From IMG/VR virus record IMGVR_UViG_3300006805_000103, positions 1-30,973 of that record: a stretch of DNA of 30,973 nt. One strand, written 5' to 3'. This stretch comes from a virus. Below, piece by piece: positions 9,459-16,927 of the stretch. Positions within the stretch are counted from its first letter, which is position 1. Each line of letters starts with the position of its first letter. The position numbers and the translations under genes were made by a program. Under the pieces are notes generated by a model. The model was not told where the DNA came from and did no database searches. It saw nothing but the letters and a program-made list of their open reading frames with translations.

Positions 9459-9905
9459 TCAGGCGTTCTTGGGACGGCTCAGGCCACCGAACAGGCTCTT
9501 GGGCTTTTCAGCCGGAACTTCTTCGGTGACGGCTTCTGCTGCACCGGCGACTTGCTCAGCTTGATCTTGCTGCACCGAGGCCGTTTCCTGGGCCATGGCT
9601 GCCTTTTCTTGAGCGTCCGGGGCCTGGGTAGCCAGATCAGGTTGCACTTCGCTGGCGAGCTTCATGGTAGGTGGCACAGCAACAGCTGCGGCAGGCTTGG
9701 TGCTCGTAGCACGGGAGATGCTGCCTGTGGGGATTGCGGTCGATTGGCCAGGCTCGACCAGATCGATCGTGGCAGTGATGCCGTTGACACCACGGGTGGC
9801 GGCCAGATCGATGCTGAAGGTGGTGCCTTCAGCCAGGGTCAGGCGGGAGGCGACGTAGTTGCGCAGGGCTTGTTCGACTTCGGTTTGGACGAGGATGATC
9901 TGCAT
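9459..9905 (-). CDS. Unknown protein with SSB-like KSLFG C-terminal tail (148 aa)
   Basis: I chose ATG 9905 because AAGGAG sits 7 bases upstream, inside the stop region of the preceding gene; the frame stays open further upstream without a good site. Residues 1 to about 60 (starting MQIILVQTEVEQALRNYV) look like a compact alpha/beta domain. The middle is an Ala/Thr/Gln/Glu-rich, probably disordered linker. The end, KPKSLFGGLSRPKNA, shares KSLFG with the C-terminus of the SSB two genes upstream (RKSLFGPKS). I do not recognise the N-terminal family. The shared tail suggests that both proteins bind the same partner, or that one tail was copied from the other. A terminator follows immediately. 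Confidence 0.8.
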   Translation of the reverse strand: MQIILVQTEVEQALRNYVASRLTLAEGTTFSIDLAATRGVNGITATIDLVEPGQSTAIPTGSISRATSTKPAAAVAVPPTMKLASEVQPDLATQAPDAQEKAAMAQETASVQQDQAEQVAGAAEAVTEEVPAEKPKSLFGGLSRPKNA

Positions 9906-9915
9906 GGGTTGCTCC

Positions 9916-10317
9916 TTAAATTGCAGGGTTGGTGGGTGTGAATGGGTGGATCGTGACTTCAACACGGGGCTTGTCTTTCTCAATACCCCCGAAGCTGTAG
10001 TTCACTTCTGGAAGGTAGTCAAAGCTATCGTCCGGGATCTTCCCCAGGTTTACGAGGGTGTCGCTGAAGAACTTGTCCACGATGGAACAGATGTTGCTGA
10101 TGTCACAGCGACGCTTTGTCCCAACAAAGAGTGTGTACTGCAGTCGACACCCAGGCAGAGTGGGCACATCTTTGAGGGCAGCTGCCACTACTTCCCCAAA
10201 GTTAACCTTAGCTTTGTTCAGAATCTGGAAGTGTGTGTTCCGATACTGATTCAGGTTCAGGTAGAAGACTCCCTCTTTCGAGACGGAGACTTTGAGGGGT
10301 AGCGACACCGTCCACAT
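9916..10317 (-). CDS. RusA-like Holliday junction resolvase (133 aa)
   Basis: Length and layout fit phage RusA-type endodeoxyribonucleases, which cut branched DNA in recombination and before packaging. The central segment reads CDISN, then VDKFFSDTLVNLGKIPDDS. This matches the family pattern of an acidic metal-binding cluster, a conserved Lys (DKF), and a later Asp pair after a short helix. One difference from E. coli RusA is that the second Asp of the D-x-D-N cluster appears as Ser here (D-I-S-N), so catalysis may use a slightly different acidic set. ATG 10317 lies 18 bases after the SSB stop. I see no strong Shine-Dalgarno, so translation is probably coupled to SSB. The assignment comes from motif recognition only and is moderately secure. 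Confidence 0.6.
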   Translation of the reverse strand: MWTVSLPLKVSVSKEGVFYLNLNQYRNTHFQILNKAKVNFGEVVAAALKDVPTLPGCRLQYTLFVGTKRRCDISNICSIVDKFFSDTLVNLGKIPDDSFDYLPEVNYSFGGIEKDKPRVEVTIHPFTPTNPAI

Positions 10318-10335
10318 AAGCTGTGCCCAGGCCGA

Positions 10336-11076
10336 TCAGGACTTGGGGCCGAACAAGCTCTTGCGAGGAGCTGCAGCAGCTTCGCCTGGCTTGGGCGGAG
10401 TGGTACGTGCACCACCGGCAGCGCCGTCCTTGATCGTGCGCTTATCACGGGTCTGGCCCTTGTTGCGTTCCAGCCAGGAATCCCAGAACTTGGCTTCGGT
10501 CTGGCCTTGGCGAGCTTCGGCCACGGTCAGCTTCTGTTCAGGATGGTAGACCTTGTCCGTCACGTTGATCTCACGAGTCTCGGCCGTGGGCACGTACTCG
10601 TCGCCAACCTTTTCGTTCTTGTTTTCCAGAACCTTCAGGATGCCCAGCGAGATGGGCTGGCCGATGGCGGCCACCAGCATGTCGACGCCCTTGGGCAGTT
10701 CCTTCTTGGCCTCGTAGTCGTAGAGCTTGATGGTGCGCTCTTCGAAGGCGGCTTCGGACAGGGGAGCACCGGTGGCGATCAGGCACAGGTCGTCGGCGAT
10801 GGTGAAGCCAGGCAGGGGAACTTTCTTGCTCCTGTCTTCCTTGTTCAGGAAGAAGTTCTCGCCCTTCTTGTTCGTGACCCAATAGGTCTCGCGGAACTCG
10901 GTGCCGCCGAAGTCGGCGATCAGGGTCAAGGATGCGGCACCGCCGTCGGACTTGCCGGCGTACAGGGCCTTGATCTTGCCGGTGTAGATGTCAGTTTCGA
11001 GGGGGCGGAAACCGCCCAGACGGTCTTGCGATTCTTCCAGACCGTCGCTTTTCAGATTGCCAAACAGAGCACTCAT
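10336..11076 (-). CDS. ssb: N4-type single-stranded DNA-binding protein (246 aa)
   Basis: Length (N4 gp45 is about 265 aa), position and sequence style fit N4 SSB, which coats ssDNA in replication and recombination. In N4 it also melts and recycles templates for vRNAP. The N-terminus reads MSALFGNLKSDG; a beta-rich core with many aromatics follows (for example TYWVTNKKGENFF), then TAEARQGQ and FWDSWLERNKG. The tail is Gly/Ala/Pro-rich and ends RKSLFGPKS. N4 SSB C-terminal residues are known to matter for its activities, so this tail is probably a protein contact site. It lacks the acidic DDDIPF tip of bacterial SSBs. The leader between 11077 and 11149 holds two hairpins. ATG 11076 has only a weak upstream AAAGG. 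Confidence 0.8.
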   Translation of the reverse strand: MSALFGNLKSDGLEESQDRLGGFRPLETDIYTGKIKALYAGKSDGGAASLTLIADFGGTEFRETYWVTNKKGENFFLNKEDRSKKVPLPGFTIADDLCLIATGAPLSEAAFEERTIKLYDYEAKKELPKGVDMLVAAIGQPISLGILKVLENKNEKVGDEYVPTAETREINVTDKVYHPEQKLTVAEARQGQTEAKFWDSWLERNKGQTRDKRTIKDGAAGGARTTPPKPGEAAAAPRKSLFGPKS

Positions 11077-11104
11077 GATGATGCTGCCTTTCTTTGCAGT
11101 TGGG

Positions 11105-11126
11105 AAATAAGGCAGAGAATTCTGCC
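11105..11126 (-). terminator. Weak hairpin, possible terminator before ssb
   Basis: On the - strand, GGCAGA, ATTC loop, TCTGCC is followed by TTATTT. The stem is only 6 bp, so termination would be leaky. It lies between the P-loop ATPase gene and ssb. Confidence 0.4.
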
Positions 11127-11140
11127 CCAGGTTCTACGGG

Positions 11141-11157
11141 ACGGTTAGCTTAACCGT
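11141..11157 (-). promoter_or_regulatory. Perfect 7-bp hairpin with three-base loop (vRNAP-promoter-like)
   Basis: On the - strand, ACGGTTA, AGC loop, TAACCGT. N4 vRNAP promoters are 5-7 bp hairpins with a three-base loop and a central purine, and this fits that shape. It overlaps the stop codon of the ATPase gene and precedes ssb. It lacks the A-rich stretch that I recall after N4 promoter hairpins, so the call is tentative. Confidence 0.3.
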
Positions 11158-11875
11158 AATACGCCCGCAGTCGTTTGAACACAAGGTCCATGTCGTTGTC
11201 GATGTACAGCTCGTTGCGGTTCCAAAGACCCATGGCTGACCGCATTTTGCTGCCGGCTGTTTCCTTGGTGACTCGCGTACAGAACACGTACTTGACGCCA
11301 TCTTCCTTCTCAGCATCAGTGATGGTGAGCAGATCGTTCTCGATGCCTTCCAGTTTCTTGACCGGGATCTGCATCGTGCGCAGGATGGTGGTGAAGTCAG
11401 CTTCAACGCCCACCTTGCCGACAGCACCCTTGACAGGAACCCGAGCCTCCATCATCTGGGACTGCTCGTTCAGAGACTCGTCCTCGTGAGCGAAGATGGT
11501 GTAGTTCTTCGAACCTGCCTTGATGGCGTGGATCAAGTCACGGTAGAAGTTACCGTACTCGCCCCATGCAGATTGGCCAGTCTTGGTCCCGGCGAATGGG
11601 GCCACGTACTGGCGTTCGAACATGTTCATCAAGAAGGTGATGGTGTCGAGCACCGCACCGGTGACGCCAGGTTCTGCTTCGATCTGAGCCACGTACTCAA
11701 TCACGTCCTTGGCGTCAGCGATTTCGACGCTCTGCATGAAGCGATCACGGAACGGGAGTTCCTTCAGATCGGCATTCAAGTAGACCATCGAACTCTGCGG
11801 AAGATTCCGGAGTGATGTCGACTTGCCGGTGTTGGGCTTGCCCATCACCATGACAATGTTTTTGTTCTGGGCCAT
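11150..11875 (-). CDS. P-loop ATPase, AAA_24/Sak4-like (241 aa)
   Basis: I chose ATG 11875 because AAAGGAA lies 7 bases upstream. A longer frame starts inside the primase stop at 11941 but gives an unlikely leader. The Walker A GKPNTGKST is at residues 12-20 and a Walker B-like VLDTI has D77. The compact RecA-like core fits phage AAA_24/Sak4-type ATPases, which bind ssDNA and promote annealing or recombination. It corresponds by position to the conserved N4 gene just upstream of SSB. The immediate neighbours are the helicase-primase and SSB, which supports a role on ssDNA at the fork or in repair. The exact activity is inferred. Confidence 0.7.
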   Translation of the reverse strand: MAQNKNIVMVMGKPNTGKSTSLRNLPQSSMVYLNADLKELPFRDRFMQSVEIADAKDVIEYVAQIEAEPGVTGAVLDTITFLMNMFERQYVAPFAGTKTGQSAWGEYGNFYRDLIHAIKAGSKNYTIFAHEDESLNEQSQMMEARVPVKGAVGKVGVEADFTTILRTMQIPVKKLEGIENDLLTITDAEKEDGVKYVFCTRVTKETAGSKMRSAMGLWNRNELYIDNDMDLVFKRLRAYYG

Positions 11876-11937
11876 TGTGATTCCTTTGGTTCCAGCGATT
11901 GATAACCAAAGAAAGGGATGACGGTGCACCCCCTTCT

Positions 11938-14094
11938 TCAACGTGCAGTGAAGCGCTTGGCCACGGTCACGAGGATCGTGCTATCCAATTCATCCTTGTC
12001 CAGAGGAGCATTGAGCTTGCCGTTGAACGCATGTACCTGATGGGTGACCTCAATCAGGTTCATGCCGTTGTCCACCAAAGCCAGTGCGTATTTCAGAATC
12101 TGGTTGTTGCGATTGCCGCTGGCAATGCGAGAGGCGAACCAACGCTCCAGGTTGTCCAGGGATTGGACTTGCTGGAAGTTCTTGGTGTACTCAGCATTCT
12201 TGCTGGTCTTGGGAATGAATGGCAGTGCATCCAAGGTCATGCCTTCGAGATTGAAATGGATCTCTCCATCAGCAAACGACTCCCACTTACGTGAGCGTTG
12301 GTTTGCAGACTCGTCAACCTTGAATGGCAGCCAGCCCACCACGTTCGTCATGAACTCCTTGTACTCATCAGCGTCGAGTGCAAGCTCGTAGTTGATGGGG
12401 AGCACCAGTCGGAAGCGATCACCGTAACCTTCGGTCTGGTGACGCTTCGTCGTGTAGATCATGTACTTGTAGTCCTTGAGCAGTTCACGAGCGAAAGCCA
12501 GATTGTGTCCTTCGTCCACATCGATCACGACAAGGTTGAAACCAACCAGGACATTTTCTTCAGCACGGTGGCCGGCTTTGAAGTGGTGATTGGCCCAGTG
12601 CATTCCTTCAGTTTGCACAAGCAATCCGAGTTGGTCGAATGGGACCTTCTCGCCCAGGTAGTTGTAGGCCCAGTGGTCGCTGTAGCTGATGAACATCTCA
12701 TCGAGATTGGTTTCCTTGAGCTTCTCGCCTCGGAAGAACTCGATGCCATCGACGAACGTCTTCTTGATGATGATGTGCTTCTTGTAGCCCCAGGCCGTGG
12801 CCAGGGTCATCATCTCGTTGCGTGCAGCATTGCCGCTCTTGTAGAACGGCAGGGCTTCCAGCAAGTCGGCGTGAGTGACTTCTTCGTCGATGCTGGCAAT
12901 GTACTTGGCCAGCTTCACGTAGGTCTTCTCACGGTTCAGGATGGATTGGAAAGCAGCACCACTTTCCTCCACCAACAGGATGGCCTGCATCAGGTGTTCC
13001 ATCTCGATCTCGCTGGAGCGATCCACGAATGCGTAGGCACCAGCCAGCTTCAAGGCTTTGAAGTAGCGATGCGAGATCTCGGCTTTGCGAATCTCTTCGT
13101 GATCGGCCATCAGATCAGCTGCCTTTTCGCAGGCGATCTTGTACTCCAACAAGCGAATGCCCACGGGCTCATCAACTGTCATCTTCCAGCCGAAGCGGGC
13201 AGGGTCAGCCAGATCATGGAAATGCATGGACCACTTGTCCACCACACTACTGTTGCCGGTTGAGATCAGCTTTTGGTAGATCTCGGTTGGCGTCATCGTG
13301 TTGAATGCCTTGCGGTCATGCTGTCCGATACCGAACAGACAACGACGTGCATAGCCGGTGTCAAGGAACGAATAGAACTGGTCTTCGGTTTGGCCACCAT
13401 CCAGCAGCTTGCTCGGGGTACCGAACAGCAGCATGTTGGTTGGCGTCTTGCCGTCGATCTCTTCACCACGGGTGTTCTCAGCCGTGTTCTTGGTGAGCTT
13501 TTGCTTCACCAAACCCTGGTCGTACAGCTCCAGGAACAAGGTCAACATGTCGGTCGCTTCGATCAGATTGGAACCGATCTCGTCGATCTGCAAATTGATG
13601 GATCCGCAGTTGGCCAAACGCAGCTTGTGGATCAGCTGCTTGACGGCCGGTGTGGTGCCGCTGTCGAACGTGAAGGGGAATGCACCAGCACGTTTGAACT
13701 CGGAGCTGACGCCATCAAATTCTTCTTGAGCATCGGTGCCTTGTCGTGCAGCACGATCGTTGGCGATTTCCCAGAGATGCTTCTCAGAAACCACAGGCAT
13801 GGTGTCTTCCATGAAGCGTTTCTTGAAGCCCTTGATGAGTTCGTTCTCCATGATGTTCACGGAGTGGCCTTTGCCGAAGCCTGATGTGGCCAAGGCAAGT
13901 GCGTAGATGTTCACTGGAACTTCACCACGATCCTTGGTCACAATGGTGGCTCGTTGGGAGCTGGCCAGCTTGCCCAGGAAGTAGCAGACTTCAACGCGGA
14001 AGAATCCACGATCGGTGTTGGTGGTCTTGTTGCACAAGACGTCGACAATCTCTGAGACTGCCGGGTGGTGGGTGACGCCGGTAAGGTCAATCAT
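11938..14094 (-). CDS. Fused P-loop helicase-like and AEP-type primase protein (718 aa)
   Basis: Two modules can be read. In the N-terminal part, ATSGFGKGHS (about 69-78) resembles a Walker A loop. NLQIDEIGS resembles Walker B; then NMLLFGTPS, and GYARRC as a possible arginine finger. This resembles DUF3987-type phage helicase domains. In the C-terminal part, VVIDVDEG gives D525 and D527, TTKRHQ gives H552, DRFRLVLP gives R560/R562, and VDES gives D594 before SRKW. That is the DxD...sxH...R...D layout of archaeo-eukaryotic-type primases. It probably primes and helps unwind DNA at the phage fork. It starts at an ATGA overlap with the upstream small gene, so the two are translationally coupled. 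Confidence 0.75.
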   Translation of the reverse strand: MIDLTGVTHHPAVSEIVDVLCNKTTNTDRGFFRVEVCYFLGKLASSQRATIVTKDRGEVPVNIYALALATSGFGKGHSVNIMENELIKGFKKRFMEDTMPVVSEKHLWEIANDRAARQGTDAQEEFDGVSSEFKRAGAFPFTFDSGTTPAVKQLIHKLRLANCGSINLQIDEIGSNLIEATDMLTLFLELYDQGLVKQKLTKNTAENTRGEEIDGKTPTNMLLFGTPSKLLDGGQTEDQFYSFLDTGYARRCLFGIGQHDRKAFNTMTPTEIYQKLISTGNSSVVDKWSMHFHDLADPARFGWKMTVDEPVGIRLLEYKIACEKAADLMADHEEIRKAEISHRYFKALKLAGAYAFVDRSSEIEMEHLMQAILLVEESGAAFQSILNREKTYVKLAKYIASIDEEVTHADLLEALPFYKSGNAARNEMMTLATAWGYKKHIIIKKTFVDGIEFFRGEKLKETNLDEMFISYSDHWAYNYLGEKVPFDQLGLLVQTEGMHWANHHFKAGHRAEENVLVGFNLVVIDVDEGHNLAFARELLKDYKYMIYTTKRHQTEGYGDRFRLVLPINYELALDADEYKEFMTNVVGWLPFKVDESANQRSRKWESFADGEIHFNLEGMTLDALPFIPKTSKNAEYTKNFQQVQSLDNLERWFASRIASGNRNNQILKYALALVDNGMNLIEVTHQVHAFNGKLNAPLDKDELDSTILVTVAKRFTAR

Positions 14095-14375
14095 GGTGCG
14101 TCCTCAATTCCTAAATCTTCTCTGGACACAAACAAGTTTGATAAGTCAGAGACAAAGGAAGTCAAAGTAATCGTTGTGGTGCCGTCAGAGTTCAACTTAC
14201 TTTTGGCCGCTTTGTTGATAAAATCAATAACAGCTTTTCTGCGCATTCGTTCTTCTGCTAATTTTTTACGAATTTCATATTGATCTGCTGCTAATCGGTT
14301 ATTCAACAGTTTTTGTTTAACTAACTGTTGCTCCAATTCTTTGATTTTTTGGATCTTGTAAAATAGACTCATCAT
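14091..14375 (-). CDS. Small AT-rich coiled-coil protein (94 aa)
   Basis: Both ends overlap neighbours by ATGA: its ATG 14375 overlaps the nuclease stop, and its stop overlaps the primase start at 14094. Residues 1-60 are a charged heptad-like helix (KIQKIKELEQQLVKQKLL, then EIRKKLAEERMRRK). Residues 60-94 look beta/loop (SDGTTTITLTSF). The DNA is clearly more AT-rich than either neighbour, with runs of T, which suggests recent acquisition or relaxed codon use. I do not recognise the family. Its tight coupling between nuclease and primase suggests an adaptor or oligomerisation partner for one of them; that is inference. Confidence 0.8.
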   Translation of the reverse strand: MMSLFYKIQKIKELEQQLVKQKLLNNRLAADQYEIRKKLAEERMRRKAVIDFINKAAKSKLNSDGTTTITLTSFVSDLSNLFVSREDLGIEDAP

Positions 14376-15388
14376 TCGAAGTACCTATCTTTCTGGCTAC
14401 AGATGGGGAATGCCTCGCAGTAGCCACAGCGTTTAGGCTCTCCAGGTTTGGTGATCAGAACGCCCTTGCCTGCTTTGGACGCCAAAAAAGATTTGGCATC
14501 CGTGGCATTCTCAAAGTTCTTCGTTGACCGGCCAGATGTCTTGGCCGGGTCAGCATAATACTTGTAGACAGGGTCGGAGATCCACAGTTCCTCATCGGTG
14601 CAGTGGGGGATGTCCTTCTCGTCTGCTTCGGCGTACTTGAGGAAGTCGGCCAGCTTTGCCTTGACCCAGTCATCAGTTTCCTGGACGGACATCAGAGGCA
14701 CGTCTTTGAACTTGCAACGGCTCTGCGGGTAGTTCGGATTCTGCTTGGCCATCATCTTCGACCAATCGGTGAAGATGAAGTTGATCCGGATGAAATTCTC
14801 GGTGATGCGGTCCACGCCCAGTGGCTGAGTGCACTCGGCATCTGCAAAGCCATTGGTGTTGAGCCACCGATAGATGCTGCCTTGCAGCTTGTAGTCATCG
14901 TCCTTGGTTCCGAAGAGCCAGGTCATGGCAGTCGTGGACTTGTTGTCGTGCACGATACCTTCGGCCACCATGTCGAACTTGCCACCGATGGTGAACTCAA
15001 TGCCACCCACCATGACCTTCTTGAATGCACGCTGTTCCAGGTAGACAGGAATGCTGTTTGGCTTCAAGTCAGCCACAGCAGGGTTCACCAACACACGATC
15101 GGTGACCGCTTTGGGGTAGCCCAGCTTCTTCAAGTTGGTATCTTTGCCGTTGATCCATGCTTTTTCGATGGAGTCATGCAAGGAGTGTCCCATAGCACGA
15201 GACACGTAATCCGCGAGATCCATCTCCTGTTCTGCGGAGGGCACTCGTCCAGGCAGAACCAAGTGACGAATTGGCTTCATCAACTTGGTGGCTGAGACGT
15301 AGTTGTTTGCCTTGACGTAATCGTATTCGTCATGGACCAGCCACACGGCCAGGGCAAGGGGGATGTTGCTGTTGTTCGTGATGTTCAT
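14372..15388 (-). CDS. RecB-family PD-(D/E)XK nuclease with CxxC-x5-C (338 aa)
   Basis: ATG 15388 has GGAG 6 bases upstream; another ATG at 15400 lacks one. The RecB-nuclease motifs are in order: GHSLHDSIE (H71, E75), GGKFD (D139), HDNKST (D148, K150) and LQGSIY (Q169, Y173). Near the C-terminus C321-x2-C324-x5-C330 matches the C-terminal triple-Cys arrangement of Cas4 and AddB iron-sulphur nucleases. The fourth, N-terminal Cys of those families is not evident, since the expected place reads KLMKPIR. It is probably an exonuclease in phage replication and recombination, at the position of the conserved N4 gene near gp42. A 10-bp hairpin lies in its leader. Confidence 0.8.
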   Translation of the reverse strand: MNITNNSNIPLALAVWLVHDEYDYVKANNYVSATKLMKPIRHLVLPGRVPSAEQEMDLADYVSRAMGHSLHDSIEKAWINGKDTNLKKLGYPKAVTDRVLVNPAVADLKPNSIPVYLEQRAFKKVMVGGIEFTIGGKFDMVAEGIVHDNKSTTAMTWLFGTKDDDYKLQGSIYRWLNTNGFADAECTQPLGVDRITENFIRINFIFTDWSKMMAKQNPNYPQSRCKFKDVPLMSVQETDDWVKAKLADFLKYAEADEKDIPHCTDEELWISDPVYKYYADPAKTSGRSTKNFENATDAKSFLASKAGKGVLITKPGEPKRCGYCEAFPICSQKDRYFE

Positions 15389-15411
15389 GGAACACTCCAT
15401 ATTGAATTGGG

Positions 15412-15442
15412 AGACCGCAGCCCAAAGAAAGAGCTGCGGTCT
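15412..15442 (-). repeat. 10-bp hairpin upstream of the nuclease gene
   Basis: AGACCGCAGC (15412-15421) pairs with GCTGCGGTCT (15433-15442) around an 11-base loop. There is no U-tract on either strand, so it is probably an mRNA structure or processing signal, not a terminator. Confidence 0.6.
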
Positions 15443-15446
15443 GGGG

Positions 15447-15758
15447 TCACGCTTTGCGTTCAGCTTTGCGCAGGATCCGGCCCGAGTAATGGACCATCTT
15501 CTGTGCAGCACGCAGCGGGGTGTTGCCCGCCTTGCCAGTGCCTTGACGAGCATTGGCAGTACGCCAGATCTCTTTGAAGATGTTCGCTTCATCAGGAGTG
15601 AGGGCAAGGGCATCCATGATGTCCTCACACTCAGCCTGGTAGGGAACCTGTTCTTCACGTTGGGGGTGATCCACCTTCACGAGGTAGTAGTTCACCCGAC
15701 CACCGGAGATCTCGCCTTCACTGCTCTTGTGAGCTGGTGTGTGCAGGGGTCCGGTCAT
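15447..15758 (-). CDS. Conserved small phage protein (103 aa)
   Basis: Overlaps the end of the upstream gene by 41 bases in another frame, and has no strong Shine-Dalgarno, so it is probably read by coupled initiation. The core has NYYLVKVDHP, VPYQAECEDIMDALALT and IFKEIWRTANARQG. I recognise this as a small domain that recurs in unrelated phages, with an aromatic beta strand followed by the PYxAECxDIxxAL helix and a basic C-terminal helix. The molecular function is unknown. A DNA-related role is plausible from the company of the polymerase and nuclease and from the basic tail (RILRKAERKA), but this is inference. Confidence 0.75.
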   Translation of the reverse strand: MTGPLHTPAHKSSEGEISGGRVNYYLVKVDHPQREEQVPYQAECEDIMDALALTPDEANIFKEIWRTANARQGTGKAGNTPLRAAQKMVHYSGRILRKAERKA

Positions 15759-16125
15759 CGTCAGCTTCTTGTGCCTGTTCGCCGTTGGCAGCAGTCAAGG
15801 CAGTGTCCAGTTCGGTGGATGCTTGCTGCAAGGTCATACCAGCAGGTGGCTGATTGAACTCGGCTTCCGAGAAGCAGCCCAGGTACGTGAGGCTCAGCAG
15901 CACCACATCCACGACTTGAACTTCCTTGGCATCGACGCCAGAGTTCTTGAAGAAGTTCAGCTGCAGGACTTGCTGAGCCTTGCCCAGGGAGCGTGCCGGC
16001 AGGTTGGATGTGTCGCTGATGAGCACGCCATTCAGAGGCACACTACCATGTTGGCCGGTTTCCTTGTTCACGAAGACGACATTGCCTGCGATCAGGAAGT
16101 GGTGTTTTTGTTCGACTTGGTCCAT
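15718..16125 (-). CDS. Conserved phage protein of unknown function (135 aa)
   Basis: ATG 16125 has AAAGGAG 5 bases upstream; the longer frame to 16224 runs into the polymerase gene and is unlikely. The N-terminal 90 residues are regular, starting with QKHHFLIAGNVVFVN, and contain SLGKAQQVLQLNFF and VQVVDVVLLSLTYLG. The last 40 are Gln/Ala/Asp/Thr-rich and probably disordered. The HHFLIAG...ALGKAQ-type pattern recurs in N4-like and other phages without assigned function. It sits directly downstream of the DNA polymerase C-terminal half. Confidence 0.78.
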   Translation of the reverse strand: MDQVEQKHHFLIAGNVVFVNKETGQHGSVPLNGVLISDTSNLPARSLGKAQQVLQLNFFKNSGVDAKEVQVVDVVLLSLTYLGCFSEAEFNQPPAGMTLQQASTELDTALTAANGEQAQEADDDRTPAHTSSQEQ

Positions 16126-16145
16126 GGGGACTCCTTTGTTTGGGC

Positions 16146-16880
16146 TCAGCCCATTGCTTTGATAACACATCGTCGGATCAGTTCCTCGGATGCGTCGATT
16201 GGAATCCCGATTTCCTCGCACCACGTTGGCCAGAAAATGGAGAGTTCACCTCCAAGTTTGACTTCGTCATGCTGGATGTCGGGATGGTCCTGCCACTGCA
16301 CAGCCTTCACGAGGTGCTCATTGGTGTACATGACTGCGTTGATGTCATCTCGGACAAGCATGTACTGGGCATCGTGAATGTGGGCACATGGCCGGATGTT
16401 GAGACGGTGTTCGGATTTGCGAACACCATCCATAAATTCTGCACTGGCTCGGCTATTCAGTAGACACCAAGATTGACCAAGAGCGTTGCCGGCCGTTCGG
16501 CCTTCTGCCTCAGCTTCATAAGGTGTCTTGCTGTTGCCACGGATCACCTGTTTCAGTAGTGGTGTGCGGAGACGCAAACCAAATGCTGCGGTGATGTAGC
16601 CATCCTTTGAAGCCTGATCCAGTTTGGCTTGCACCCAGGCATCACTCACCTTGTAGAGTTCGTGGTACCGAGCCTCCACCATCAATGCCTTTTCTTTGGA
16701 GAAGCCGCAATTCTTGATGAGGGTGATGTACGTGCCCTGGTAGGTCAGTGCAAAGGTTGGTGCCTTGCTGTCTTGTCGATGGGGCTTGTAGAGGTCCTGG
16801 ATCGAATTGATCTCAGCGACGTTGAAATCCCGAGGCGGGATCTCCTCTATCTTGGCTCCAGGCTTGAGTTGAATTTGCAT
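16146..16880 (-). CDS. DNA polymerase, C-terminal half (motifs B and C), 244 aa
   Basis: This carries the fingers and the second half of the palm of a family A (Pol I type) replicative polymerase like N4 gp39. Motif B is R35-x3-K39...TYQGT (Y47, G49), which binds the incoming dNTP. Motif C is HIHD, with D170 as second catalytic Asp. ATG 16880 has GGAG 6 bases upstream. An alternative ATG at 16931 overlaps the stop of the N-terminal half by ATGA and would read through the terminator stem. Alone this half lacks motif A and the exonuclease, so it must pair with the 716-residue product next door. The first 20 or so residues (MQIQLKPGAKIEEIPPRDF) are not polymerase core. Confidence 0.9.
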   Translation of the reverse strand: MQIQLKPGAKIEEIPPRDFNVAEINSIQDLYKPHRQDSKAPTFALTYQGTYITLIKNCGFSKEKALMVEARYHELYKVSDAWVQAKLDQASKDGYITAAFGLRLRTPLLKQVIRGNSKTPYEAEAEGRTAGNALGQSWCLLNSRASAEFMDGVRKSEHRLNIRPCAHIHDAQYMLVRDDINAVMYTNEHLVKAVQWQDHPDIQHDEVKLGGELSIFWPTWCEEIGIPIDASEELIRRCVIKAMG

Positions 16881-16892
16881 GGTTGCTCCAAT

Positions 16893-16921
16893 AAAAAGCC
16901 GCCCACATTTCTGTAGGCGGC
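16893..16921 (-). terminator. Intrinsic terminator between the two DNA polymerase halves
   Basis: On the - strand, GCCGCCTACA, GAAA loop, TGTGGGCGGC is followed by TTTTTATT: 10 bp including one G-U pair and a GNRA tetraloop. It lies between the stop of the N-terminal half and the Shine-Dalgarno of the C-terminal half. Confidence 0.85.
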
Positions 16922-16927
16922 CCCCTG

